DNA of 6,151 bases from an uncultured Bacilli bacterium (GTDB lineage: Bacteria > Bacillota_I > Bacilli_A > RF39 > UBA660): NCBI GenBank assembly GCA_910586635.1, contig CAJUJA010000072.1, positions 1 through 6,151 on the forward strand. Direction: 5' to 3'. The position numbers and the translations under genes were made by a program. The notes under the pieces are model-generated. The model saw only the letters and a program-made list of their open reading frames with translations, did no database searches and had not been told where the DNA came from. Shown here in pieces: positions 1-5,822 of the stretch (its first letter is position 1; each line of letters opens with the position of its first letter).

Positions 1-44
1 CACGTACTGACACACTCTTTCCCTACACGACGCTCTTCCGATCT
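1..44 (+). other. Illumina TruSeq-type read 1 adapter with i5 index (not biological)
   Basis: The window opens with CAC, the last bases of the P5 arm. An 8-base index follows, GTACTGAC (4-11), and then the complete 33-base read 1 sequencing-primer sequence (12-44), which begins ACACTCTTTCCC and ends GCTCTTCCGATCT. From memory the index matches TruSeq HT i5 D508; this was not looked up. Genomic sequence begins at 45. Nothing in this stretch should be annotated or used in homology searches. Confidence 0.98.
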
Positions 45-479
45 CTACATACTGTAACCATTCAAATTAACGAGTATTTAACATTGATTGATACTCCAGG
101 ACTTGTAGATATGAGATCTTTTATTAATTATGTAGATCAAATGATGCTAAAAAAGATCAATCCGAAAAAGGAAATAAAACCTAGGACTTATCAACTAAGA
201 AAAAATCAAAGTTTATTAATTGAAGATATAGTAAGACTTGATTATATAGAAGGAGAGAGGAACAGTTTTACGTTATTTGTTTCTAACGATTTAAAGGTAA
301 AAAGAATTAATTCTAGTAGAGATTATTTAAGAAATTTGCAAAAGACTACATATGATGTGAAGTATGATAATGATTTAGTAATTCAGGGTTTGGGATTTAT
401 TAAAATTGTAAATAAAGGAAAGGTAGAACTTTATTTAGATAAAAATATCAAAGTTTTTATTAGAAAATCACTGATTTAG
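45..479 (+). CDS. yqeH: Ribosome biogenesis GTPase YqeH, C-terminal part (5' truncated)
   Basis: This is the last 144 residues of a YqeH-type circularly permuted GTPase, which in Firmicutes assists 30S ribosomal subunit assembly in the cytosol. The reading frame is open from the first genomic base; an apparent TTG start at 84 is only an internal Leu codon. Residues 16-19 are DTPG, the G3 Walker B motif. In this family the order is G4-G5-G1-G2-G3, so G3 is last and the C-terminal domain follows directly. That domain shows KEIKPRTYQL (42-51), RLDYIEGERNSF (64-75), FVSND (78-82), LVIQGLGFIKI (111-121) and a final VFIRKSLI, all typical of YqeH. Family members are about 360-370 residues, so about 220 residues are missing, including the N-terminal zinc motif and the G4, G5, G1 and G2 motifs. 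The cut is the library end, not a pseudogene. The last 12 bp overlap the convergent DUF6512-like gene. Confidence 0.9.
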   Translation, partial: LHTVTIQINEYLTLIDTPGLVDMRSFINYVDQMMLKKINPKKEIKPRTYQLRKNQSLLIEDIVRLDYIEGERNSFTLFVSNDLKVKRINSSRDYLRNLQKTTYDVKYDNDLVIQGLGFIKIVNKGKVELYLDKNIKVFIRKSLI

Positions 480-986
480 GGTATCAACTCCATATTTTTT
501 ACTCTCATGATCATAGAATAAATCTATTTTTATTGGGTGATAGGATAGATAAGTAAAGAAAATAAAATTTAAGATGATTAAGATACATCCAATTATGTTC
601 CAAGTCTTTTGGTATTTTTCTAATGGCAATTTCTGAATTATAATCTCTGATGTAAAAATGGAAATAAGTAATAAAATCATAGTAAGTATTAAAATCTCAC
701 CTAATGTATAATAGACTGGCAAGTAAATGGTTAATAAAATTATGATTGTGAACATACCACGTAGATATCCTTTGATTAAAAAGGGTGATTTCTTATTTCG
801 TAATTTTTCTATGATACTGAAAATTACGGATGCACTAAAAATCATTTTTAAATGTTCCCATATACTTTCATTTACAGGACAAAGGATACTTGTGATGAAA
901 TTAGGAAAGAGATCATACCCAAAGTGAAGGATACTACATAATAAAAATATCACGATTGTATTGATTATGGTCTTTTTAAAGTTCAT
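468..986 (-). CDS. DUF6512-like multi-pass membrane protein
   Basis: This 172-residue membrane protein has no established function. About five hydrophobic segments are visible, near residues 7-24, 48-60, 74-95, 98-115 and 132-149. The most telling motif is CPVNESIWEHLKM (36-48) after the first helix. A second conserved-looking block, YHPIKIDLFYDHESKKYGV (149-167), lies at the C-terminus. Both are features I associate with the DUF6512 family; this is recognition from memory, not a search. The polar residues in NESIWEH next to a membrane segment suggest a binding or catalytic site, but this is inference. The start is ATG at 986-984 with GAGGTGA (997-991) four bases upstream. It ends in TGA, the only TGA stop among the genes here. 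It is convergent with yqeH, with a 12-bp overlap, and divergent from dnaG. It looks monocistronic. Confidence 0.8.
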   Translation of the reverse strand: MNFKKTIINTIVIFLLCSILHFGYDLFPNFITSILCPVNESIWEHLKMIFSASVIFSIIEKLRNKKSPFLIKGYLRGMFTIIILLTIYLPVYYTLGEILILTMILLLISIFTSEIIIQKLPLEKYQKTWNIIGCILIILNFIFFTYLSYHPIKIDLFYDHESKKYGVDTLNQ

Positions 987-1003
987 ATTGTCACCTCATT
1001 ATT

Positions 1004-1009
1004 ATTATA
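1004..1009 (-). promoter_or_regulatory. Possible -10 box for the DUF6512-like gene
   Basis: On the minus strand a perfect TATAAT lies 17 bases before the ATG of the DUF6512-like gene, and its ribosome binding site comes between them. No good -35 box sits at the expected 16-18 bp spacing (the hexamer there reads AGAATA). In DNA this AT-rich a TATAAT can occur by chance, so this is a weak call resting mainly on position. Confidence 0.3.
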
Positions 1010-1031
1010 AGTGGAAGGATAGCAAATATTC

Positions 1032-1060
1032 TTGAAATATAGGGGATTTTATGATATAAG
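1032..1060 (+). promoter_or_regulatory. Predicted SigA-type promoter of the dnaG-sigA-trmK operon
   Basis: TTGAAA (1032-1037) is followed by a 17-bp spacer and TATAAG (1055-1060), with TG at 1052-1053 forming an extended -10 (TGaTATAAG). This is five of six matches in each hexamer at ideal spacing. Transcription would start near 1066-1068, giving a leader of under 20 bases. The ribosome binding site AAAGGAGG (1073-1080) and the dnaG ATG at 1085 follow. The site lies in the only intergenic gap upstream of the operon. If real, the sigma factor would help transcribe its own gene. Confidence 0.55.
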
Positions 1061-1084
1061 GAAAAGGATTATAAAGGAGGTATT

Positions 1085-2812
1085 ATGGATCAGAATGATT
1101 TAACAACTGAAATTAGAAATAAAGTTGATATTGTTGATATCATAGGTGAGAGAATACCTCTAACAGCAAAAGGAAGGAATTTCTTTGGAGTATGTCCTTT
1201 TCACGATGATACCAATCCATCAATGAGTGTGTCACGTGATAAACAAATTTATAAATGTTTTTCTTGTGGAGCTAGTGGAAATGTTTATACTTTTTTAATG
1301 AATTATGAACATAAAGAGTTCAAAGAGGTTTTACGGGATTTAGGAAAAAGAGTGGGAATTCATGTTTCTGGTGTTAAGGTCAATAAAGCGACTACTAAGT
1401 ATGATTCCTTATATGAAGCCTATCGTTTTGCAGTAAAATATTATCAAAATAATTTAGTATCATCCTATGGAAAAGAGGCCAAAGAGTATTTACACTATAG
1501 GGGATTTTCTGATGCAATTATTAAAGAATTTCAAATTGGTTTATCATTATTGGAAAGACAAGATTTAACTACTTTATTAACTACTAAACAATATGACTTG
1601 ACAACACTAAATCAAATTGGTTTATCCATAGATGATAGGGATACCTATGTAGATAGAATTATGTTTCCGCTTCAGGATTCCTATGGAAGAGTAGTAGGAT
1701 TTTCAGGAAGAATATATAAAGATATCGAACAAAGTAAATATATTAATACGAAAGAAACCGTTATTTTTAAAAAGGGAGATTGTCTTTATCATTATCATGC
1801 TGCTATAGATGCGGCTAGAATAAGTAAAAGTATTATCGTGATGGAAGGGTTTATGGATGTAATTAGAGCTTTTACTATAGGACTTAAAAATACCGTGGCT
1901 TTAATGGGAACTGCCCTAACAACAGAGCAGTTAAGACTAATAAAAAGACTTTCTAGAAATGTAGTTTTGTGTTTAGATGGAGATGAGGCTGGAAGACATG
2001 CAGCTTTAAAAATTGGACAAACTTTGTTAGATGAAGGAATTGAATCTAAGGTGATTACATTACCAAATGATGATGATCCTGACAGTTATATTTTAAAAAA
2101 TGGGAAAGAAAAATTTCTAGAATTAATAGAAAATGCAATTTTTTACAGTGATTATAAAATAGCGTCTTTAAAGGAAAATATTAATTTTGATAGTGAGGAG
2201 GATTTATCTTCCTATATTAATCGTGTGATTTTGGAGACAACTAAAATAGATGATGAGATTCGTGTAGAAATTATTTTAAAAAAACTTGCAAAAGATTATA
2301 ATATAGGATATAATACACTGGAAAAAAGGTTTAGGGATATGAAAGAAAATTCTAAACCAGCACCTAAGATAGATGTGGAGAAAAAAGTTGTAAAAAGAAG
2401 GAATAAGTATATACTGGCAATGGAACAAGTGATTTTTCATATGCTAAATCATCCATGGGTAATCGATTTAGTAGAACAGGAAAAAATGATTTTTCCAAGT
2501 AATGAAACTAGGCTATTAACAAATGAAATTATTTATTTTTATAGAAAAAATAGATCTATTACAATTGCAGACTTTTATACTTATTTACAAGACAAGACTG
2601 ATTTACTTTCCTATTTAGAAAAAATTGTTTCAACTAATATTTTAGAAGATGTTACGAAAGAGGATTTACTTGCTTATTTTAAGGTAATCAAAGATTATAG
2701 TAAAAGCCAAGAAATAAAGAGATTGGAAAGGTTAATGAAAAAGGAATCAGATTGCCTAGAACAAGCAAAGATAGTGGAGCAAATCAGGAAGTTGAAGTTA
2801 GGAGAAATTTAG
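1085..2812 (+). CDS. dnaG: DNA primase DnaG
   Basis: Bacterial primase synthesises the short RNA primers for lagging-strand and initial leading-strand replication, working with the replicative helicase at the fork. The 575-residue protein is near the usual size (about 600). The N-terminal CHC2 zinc domain has ligands C37, H40, C58 and C61, in CPFH and CFSC. The catalytic core contains DRIMFPLQDSYGRVVGFSGR (190-209) and SKYINTKET (217-225). The TOPRIM fold carries the catalytic acidic residues E254 (EGFMD), D298 and D300 (LDGDEAGR), and DPD at 331-333. The C-terminal part, from about residue 435, is divergent and helical, as expected for the helicase-interaction domain. The start is ATG with a near-perfect AAAGGAGG four bases upstream. 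It is the first gene of an operon with sigA (2-bp gap) and trmK. No rpsU gene lies upstream, unlike the E. coli arrangement. All key residues are present, so it should be functional. Confidence 0.98.
   Translation: MDQNDLTTEIRNKVDIVDIIGERIPLTAKGRNFFGVCPFHDDTNPSMSVSRDKQIYKCFSCGASGNVYTFLMNYEHKEFKEVLRDLGKRVGIHVSGVKVNKATTKYDSLYEAYRFAVKYYQNNLVSSYGKEAKEYLHYRGFSDAIIKEFQIGLSLLERQDLTTLLTTKQYDLTTLNQIGLSIDDRDTYVDRIMFPLQDSYGRVVGFSGRIYKDIEQSKYINTKETVIFKKGDCLYHYHAAIDAARISKSIIVMEGFMDVIRAFTIGLKNTVALMGTALTTEQLRLIKRLSRNVVLCLDGDEAGRHAALKIGQTLLDEGIESKVITLPNDDDPDSYILKNGKEKFLELIENAIFYSDYKIASLKENINFDSEEDLSSYINRVILETTKIDDEIRVEIILKKLAKDYNIGYNTLEKRFRDMKENSKPAPKIDVEKKVVKRRNKYILAMEQVIFHMLNHPWVIDLVEQEKMIFPSNETRLLTNEIIYFYRKNRSITIADFYTYLQDKTDLLSYLEKIVSTNILEDVTKEDLLAYFKVIKDYSKSQEIKRLERLMKKESDCLEQAKIVEQIRKLKLGEI
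2800..2804 (+). promoter_or_regulatory. Ribosome binding site that sets the sigA start
   Basis: AGGAG lies inside the last codons of dnaG, 10 bases before ATG 2815. A longer reading from TTG at 2752 would run 63 bases back into dnaG; its extra residues look nothing like a sigma factor N-terminus. The site therefore favours 2815. Its position inside dnaG also suggests translational coupling. Confidence 0.6.
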
Positions 2813-2814
2813 GA

Positions 2815-3906
2815 ATGGTTGGAGAAATTAAAACACTAGAAGAAAGAAAAGAAAAATTAATTGCCTTAGGGAAAAAGCAAGGATATATTACCTATGAGCA
2901 ATTAGCTAGCGAATTAAAAGGACTAGAAGTAGATAGTGATTCCTTAGATGAATTATATAACTCTTTGACGGAAGAGGATATTGATATTGTAGCAGAAGAT
3001 GGTTCTGATGATGCAAGCGGGGAAGAGATTACAGATAATATTAAAGTAGAAGAATTAACCATGTCTAAGGATATTAAAATTAATGATCCTGTTAGAATGT
3101 ATTTAAAAGAGATTGGACGTATCAACTTACTTACCTCTGATGAAGAATTTGAATATGCTAAACGTGCTGAAGAGGGAGATGAGGAAGCCAAAAGATTACT
3201 AGCGGAATCTAATTTGCGTTTAGTGGTTAGTATTGCTAAAAGATATGTTGGTCGTGGAATGTTATTCCTAGATTTAATTCAAGAGGGGAATATTGGTTTA
3301 ATGAAGGCGGTTGATAAGTTTGATCCTACCAAAGGATATAAGTTTTCGACTTATGCAACATGGTGGATTAGGCAAGCAATTACTCGTGCGATTGCAGATC
3401 AGGCAAGAACCATAAGGGTTCCCGTACACATGGTAGAAACCATTAATAAATTAGCCCGTGTTCAAAGACAGCTTACTCAGGAGTTGAATCGTGAACCGAC
3501 TGATGAAGAAATTGCAGAAAAATTAGGGATTACGATAGAAAAGGTAAGAGAAGTTTACAAGATTAGTCAAGATCCTGTATCTTTAGAAACACCAATTGGT
3601 GAAGAAGAGGACTCTCATTTGGGGGATTTTGTTCCAGATGAAAGAGCAATGGGGCCAGAGGAATATACTACAGTAGAAATGTTAAAAGAAGAGTTAGCAG
3701 GAGTACTGTTAACGTTAACTGATAGGGAAGAGAAAGTTTTACGACTTCGATTTGGTCTTGATGATGGTCAATGTAGAACTCTAGAGGAAGTTGGGCAAAT
3801 CTTTGGAGTAACTCGTGAGAGAATTCGTCAGATAGAAGCAAAGGCTTTAAGAAAATTAAGACATCCATCACGTAGTAGAAAGTTAAAGGATTTTTTAACA
3901 GATTAA
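2815..3906 (+). CDS. sigA: Primary (housekeeping) RNA polymerase sigma factor SigA/RpoD
   Basis: This is the group 1 sigma-70 factor that directs RNA polymerase to most promoters. From ATG 2815 the product is 363 residues, close to B. subtilis SigA (371), so it is the short Firmicute form without the long RpoD insert. An acidic region 1.1-like segment (about 1-80) is followed by region 1.2, DPVRMYLKEIG (91-101). Region 2 contains NLRLVVSIAKRYVGRG (133-148) and FLDLIQEGNIGLMKAVDKFD (151-170). In region 2.4, WWIRQAITRAIADQARTIR (183-201), Q187 and T190 align with the -10-reading residues Q437 and T440 of E. coli sigma-70. Region 3 starts near VPVHMVETINK. Region 4.2 has the helix-turn-helix EEVGQIFGVTRERIRQIEAK (324-343), with R334, E335 and R338 for -35 contacts. 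It starts 2 bp after the dnaG stop and its own stop overlaps the trmK start. Intact and highly conserved. Confidence 0.98.
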   Translation: MVGEIKTLEERKEKLIALGKKQGYITYEQLASELKGLEVDSDSLDELYNSLTEEDIDIVAEDGSDDASGEEITDNIKVEELTMSKDIKINDPVRMYLKEIGRINLLTSDEEFEYAKRAEEGDEEAKRLLAESNLRLVVSIAKRYVGRGMLFLDLIQEGNIGLMKAVDKFDPTKGYKFSTYATWWIRQAITRAIADQARTIRVPVHMVETINKLARVQRQLTQELNREPTDEEIAEKLGITIEKVREVYKISQDPVSLETPIGEEEDSHLGDFVPDERAMGPEEYTTVEMLKEELAGVLLTLTDREEKVLRLRFGLDDGQCRTLEEVGQIFGVTRERIRQIEAKALRKLRHPSRSRKLKDFLTD

Positions 3907-4574
3907 TGAGAATCAATAATAGATTAAAAAAAGTGGGGGAAGTAGTTGATACTGATTCCCTTATTTTAGATATCGGATGTGATCATGCCCTTTTAGATAT
4001 TTATTTAATAAAAGAAAATAAAGTGAAAAAAGCAATTGCTTCTGATATTGCAAAAGGTCCCTTAGATTCTGCTAGAAGCAATATAGAAAGTTATCATATG
4101 GAGGATAGAATTGAGTTAAGATTAGGTGATGGCTTAGAATGCTATACAGATGATATTGATACTATTGTTATATCCGGTATGGGTGGTAGAACCATTATTG
4201 GAATTTTTAAATATCAGTTAGCAGTTGTCAAAAATATAAAAACGATTATTTTATCTCCTAATAATTATCAGGAAGATGTACGAAGATTTTTTTCGAAAAT
4301 TGGATTTATGATAGAGGATGAAACACTAGTAAAAGATGGGAAAGTAATCTATCAAATTATGAAGTTTAAAAGAGGAAAGAAGAAATATAAAAAAAGAGAC
4401 TATTTCTTTGGACCTATTTTATTAGAAAATAAAGACCCATTATTCCAAGAATATTATAAAAAAGAGTTGATTTCAAGGAAGATTATCATGGATTTATTAC
4501 CTAAACATTATAGATGGAAAAGATATCTTACAAAAAGAGAAATAAAAATGTTAGAGATGGAATTAGAAAATTAA
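3906..4574 (+). CDS. trmK: tRNA (adenine(22)-N1)-methyltransferase TrmK
   Basis: TrmK (COG2384) transfers a methyl group from S-adenosylmethionine to N1 of A22 in the tRNA D-loop region. The 222-residue protein has the family layout: a Rossmann-type methyltransferase domain and a helical, lysine-rich C-terminal domain. Visible motifs are DIGCDHALLDIYL (22-34, SAM-binding motif I), SDIAKGPLDSAR (46-57), RLGDGL (72-77), SGMGG (90-94) and LSPNNYQEDVRRFF (116-129). These are the usual TrmK landmarks, with Cys25 where I recall Ser being common. The ATG overlaps the sigA TAA in TAATG, and the nearest Shine-Dalgarno-like run (AAAGGA, 3885-3890) is rather far, so translational coupling to sigA is likely. 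The start fits the family N-terminus, which begins close to a short RL..V motif. It is the last gene of the operon. In many Firmicutes a nif3/yqfO gene comes next; here a terminator does. Confidence 0.93.
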   Translation: MRINNRLKKVGEVVDTDSLILDIGCDHALLDIYLIKENKVKKAIASDIAKGPLDSARSNIESYHMEDRIELRLGDGLECYTDDIDTIVISGMGGRTIIGIFKYQLAVVKNIKTIILSPNNYQEDVRRFFSKIGFMIEDETLVKDGKVIYQIMKFKRGKKKYKKRDYFFGPILLENKDPLFQEYYKKELISRKIIMDLLPKHYRWKRYLTKREIKMLEMELEN

Positions 4575-4630
4575 GATAATATCCGAAGCGAAAAATAAAA
4601 ACTTAAATAGAAAAATTTAGTGAAAGATAT

Positions 4631-4669
4631 TATTTATAAGAAAAAAGGCCTGTTTCTATTTATAAGAAA
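4631..4669. repeat. 13-bp direct repeat overlapping the terminator
   Basis: TATTTATAAGAAA occurs at 4631-4643 and again, identically, at 4657-4669. The two starts are 26 bp apart. The second copy spans the hairpin loop and the start of its right arm; the first lies just left of the A-run. It may be a relic of a short local duplication, or chance in AT-rich DNA. Confidence 0.7.
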
Positions 4670-4677
4670 CAGGTTTT
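4641..4677. terminator. Bidirectional intrinsic terminator between trmK and the small membrane protein gene
   Basis: A perfect 9-bp stem, CCTGTTTCT (4649-4657) with AGAAACAGG (4665-4673), encloses a 7-base loop. On the + strand it is followed by TTTTATATT, serving the dnaG-sigA-trmK operon. On the - strand it is followed by CC and then six T (complement of 4641-4646), serving the gene that ends at 4692. The site sits between two converging genes, where a shared terminator is expected. The U-run is better on the minus strand. Confidence 0.85.
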
Positions 4678-4691
4678 ATATTATCAAATGA

Positions 4692-5057
4692 TTAATTTTT
4701 CTTTTTATTAATTCCTAGCATACTTCCAAAAACAGAAGTCATCATTAAAATAATATCATATAGAATAAATCTAACTCTAAAAAAGTTATGAAAGAAAAAT
4801 AGTGCAATTAGAAAGAAAACGGCTAGGATAATACCTCCATATTTTAGACCTTCTAAATATCCATTTTTATCTGCTTTTTTTCCTATTAGGTAACTACTAA
4901 TAAAAATATTGAGTAGAATGACTAAGGGCCTTAGATAATTTACAATATGATTACTTAAAATATCAAAATAATAAAGAGTAGAAAGTAGTAGTAGAGATAG
5001 AAAAATAAAAACAAGGGATATGGCAATATTTTTTATATAGGTTTGTAATTGTTTCAT
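4692..5057 (-). CDS. Small four-helix membrane protein, TIGR04086/YrzE-like (DUF3792)
   Basis: The product is 121 residues and nearly all membrane-embedded, with four hydrophobic segments near 10-30, 42-60, 72-90 and 98-117. The features that suggest TIGR04086 (YrzE, DUF3792) are SSYLIGKKADKNGYLEGLKYG (in 54-74; a helix end followed by a charged G.KA...G turn and a helix rich in small residues) and the terminal SVFGSMLGINKKK (108-120), resembling the GG.IG.N ending of that family. The family has no known function. The frame is open to 5105, but I chose ATG at 5057-5055: it has GGAGG at the right distance, it gives the typical length, and the 16 extra residues would place charged and aromatic residues before a normal MKQL start. 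It is convergent with trmK across the terminator and divergent from the DUF421 gene. Confidence 0.72.
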   Translation of the reverse strand: MKQLQTYIKNIAISLVFIFLSLLLLSTLYYFDILSNHIVNYLRPLVILLNIFISSYLIGKKADKNGYLEGLKYGGIILAVFFLIALFFFHNFFRVRFILYDIILMMTSVFGSMLGINKKKN

Positions 5058-5063
5058 AGTTAA

Positions 5064-5068
5064 CCTCC
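5064..5068 (-). promoter_or_regulatory. Ribosome binding site that sets the start of the small membrane protein
   Basis: On the minus strand GGAGG (in TTGGAGGTTAACT) lies six bases before the ATG at 5057. No comparable site precedes the upstream in-frame ATG-like start at 5105. This decides for the 121-residue form. Confidence 0.8.
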
Positions 5069-5132
5069 AATAAAATTTATGAAGATGAATAAAAAAATAT
5101 ACCAACTATCATAATAATAGAGAGGTGAAGAT

Positions 5133-5774
5133 ATGGAAGTCTTGATCGTTTTAGGTAGAACTTTGTTATTTTATCTAATTATTACGATAGTTTATCGTTT
5201 TATGGGAAAAAGAGAGGTCGGAGAATTGTCCATTATGGACTTAATCGTATCTATTTTAATTGCAGAACTGGCCGCTATGGCAATTGATAAGTATAAATCC
5301 AATTTACTAATTACTATTGTTCCCATTCTTGCTTTGGTAATTGTTCAAATTATAGTTGCTAAGGTTTCTTTAAAAAGCCCTAAGACAAGGGAGAAAATAG
5401 AAGGAGAACCCTCTGTAATTATTAATCGAGGAAAAGTTAATTTTGAGGAAATGTTAAAACAAAGATATAATTTAGACGATTTATTAACACAACTTAGAGA
5501 AAAGAGTATTAAGAGTATAGAAGAAGTAGATTATGCAATCTTAGAAACTAGTGGAAAATTATCCATTTTTGTAAAAAATGACGATAGGGATTATCCTCTA
5601 CCTGTAATATTAGATGGTGAAGTACAAGAAGAGACTTTAATTCAAATAGGGAAAAATAAAAAATGGCTTACTAAGTCTTTAGATGAGAATCATACAAAAA
5701 TTGAAAAAGTATTTTACGCATTTTATAAAAATCATGACTTATTTATTATAAAAAATGAGAATGTATCTAAATAG
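5133..5774 (+). CDS. DUF421 family membrane protein (YetF/YdfR/YrbG type)
   Basis: The product is 213 residues, with three N-terminal membrane segments (about 3-21, 34-51 and 57-76) and a soluble C-terminal domain, the usual DUF421 layout. The signature is in the first loop and second helix: YRFMGKREVGELSIMDLIVS (21-40), then ILIAELAAMAI (41-51). The soluble part has GEPSVIINRGKVNFEEMLKQ (91-110), LDDLLTQLREKSIKSIEEVD (114-133) and AILETSGKLSIF (135-146), all matching the family pattern. Some Bacillus members (for example YetF and YdfR/YdfS) are linked to spores or envelope stress. The biochemical role is unknown, so I make no specific claim. GAGGTGA lies four bases before the ATG. It is transcribed away from the TIGR04086-like gene across a 75-bp gap with no convincing promoter by eye. 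After its TAG there is a 7-T run but no hairpin, so read-through into the next gene is possible. Confidence 0.9.
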   Translation: MEVLIVLGRTLLFYLIITIVYRFMGKREVGELSIMDLIVSILIAELAAMAIDKYKSNLLITIVPILALVIVQIIVAKVSLKSPKTREKIEGEPSVIINRGKVNFEEMLKQRYNLDDLLTQLREKSIKSIEEVDYAILETSGKLSIFVKNDDRDYPLPVILDGEVQEETLIQIGKNKKWLTKSLDENHTKIEKVFYAFYKNHDLFIIKNENVSK

Positions 5775-5799
5775 ACAATTTTTTTAAATAAAGTATGGT
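5772..5799 (+). promoter_or_regulatory. Weak candidate promoter of the GHL10 gene
   Basis: TAGACA (5772-5777) and TATGGT (5794-5799) are separated by 16 bp, between the end of the DUF421 gene and the GHL10 ribosome binding site AGGTGA (5812-5817). Each hexamer departs from consensus, and transcription would begin only a few bases before the binding site. Co-transcription with DUF421 across this 48-bp gap is an equally good explanation. Confidence 0.25.
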
Positions 5800-5822
5800 A
5801 AGCTCCTTATCAGGTGATTCCT

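Noticed and set aside
727..927. 66-codon open frame on the + strand
   Set aside because: It lies wholly inside the DUF6512-like gene on the other strand, has no ribosome binding site, and its translation resembles no family I know.
2752..2814. Longer sigA start at TTG 2752
   Set aside because: It would overlap dnaG by 61 bp in another frame, has no good ribosome binding site, and adds residues unlike a sigma factor N-terminus.
2892..3191. 99-codon open frame on the - strand, very rich in Ser
   Set aside because: It is antisense to the acidic N-terminal region of sigA. The Ser richness follows from the complement of Glu/Asp codons. sigA is the clear gene.
3668..3916. 82-codon open frame on the - strand, Leu-rich
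   Set aside because: It is antisense to sigma region 4 of sigA, which is strongly conserved; the Leu runs are the complement of Lys/Glu/Arg codons.
4574..4635. AT-rich inverted repeat (ATAATATC at 4576-4583 with GATATTAT at 4626-4633)
   Set aside because: The stem is short, nearly all A-T, and encloses 42 bases. It is probably chance, and the real terminator lies just downstream.
5058..5105. Upstream start for the small membrane protein, adding 16 residues
   Set aside because: The start at 5057 has an ideal GGAGG and gives the normal family length; the extension covers that ribosome binding site.
5076..5105. Possible minus-strand promoter TTGGTA, 18 bp, CATAAA
   Set aside because: Transcription would begin almost at the ribosome binding site, and both hexamers are poor; in AT-rich DNA such matches are common.
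5778..5790. Seven-T run after the DUF421 gene as a terminator
   Set aside because: No hairpin precedes it, so there is no support for an intrinsic terminator.
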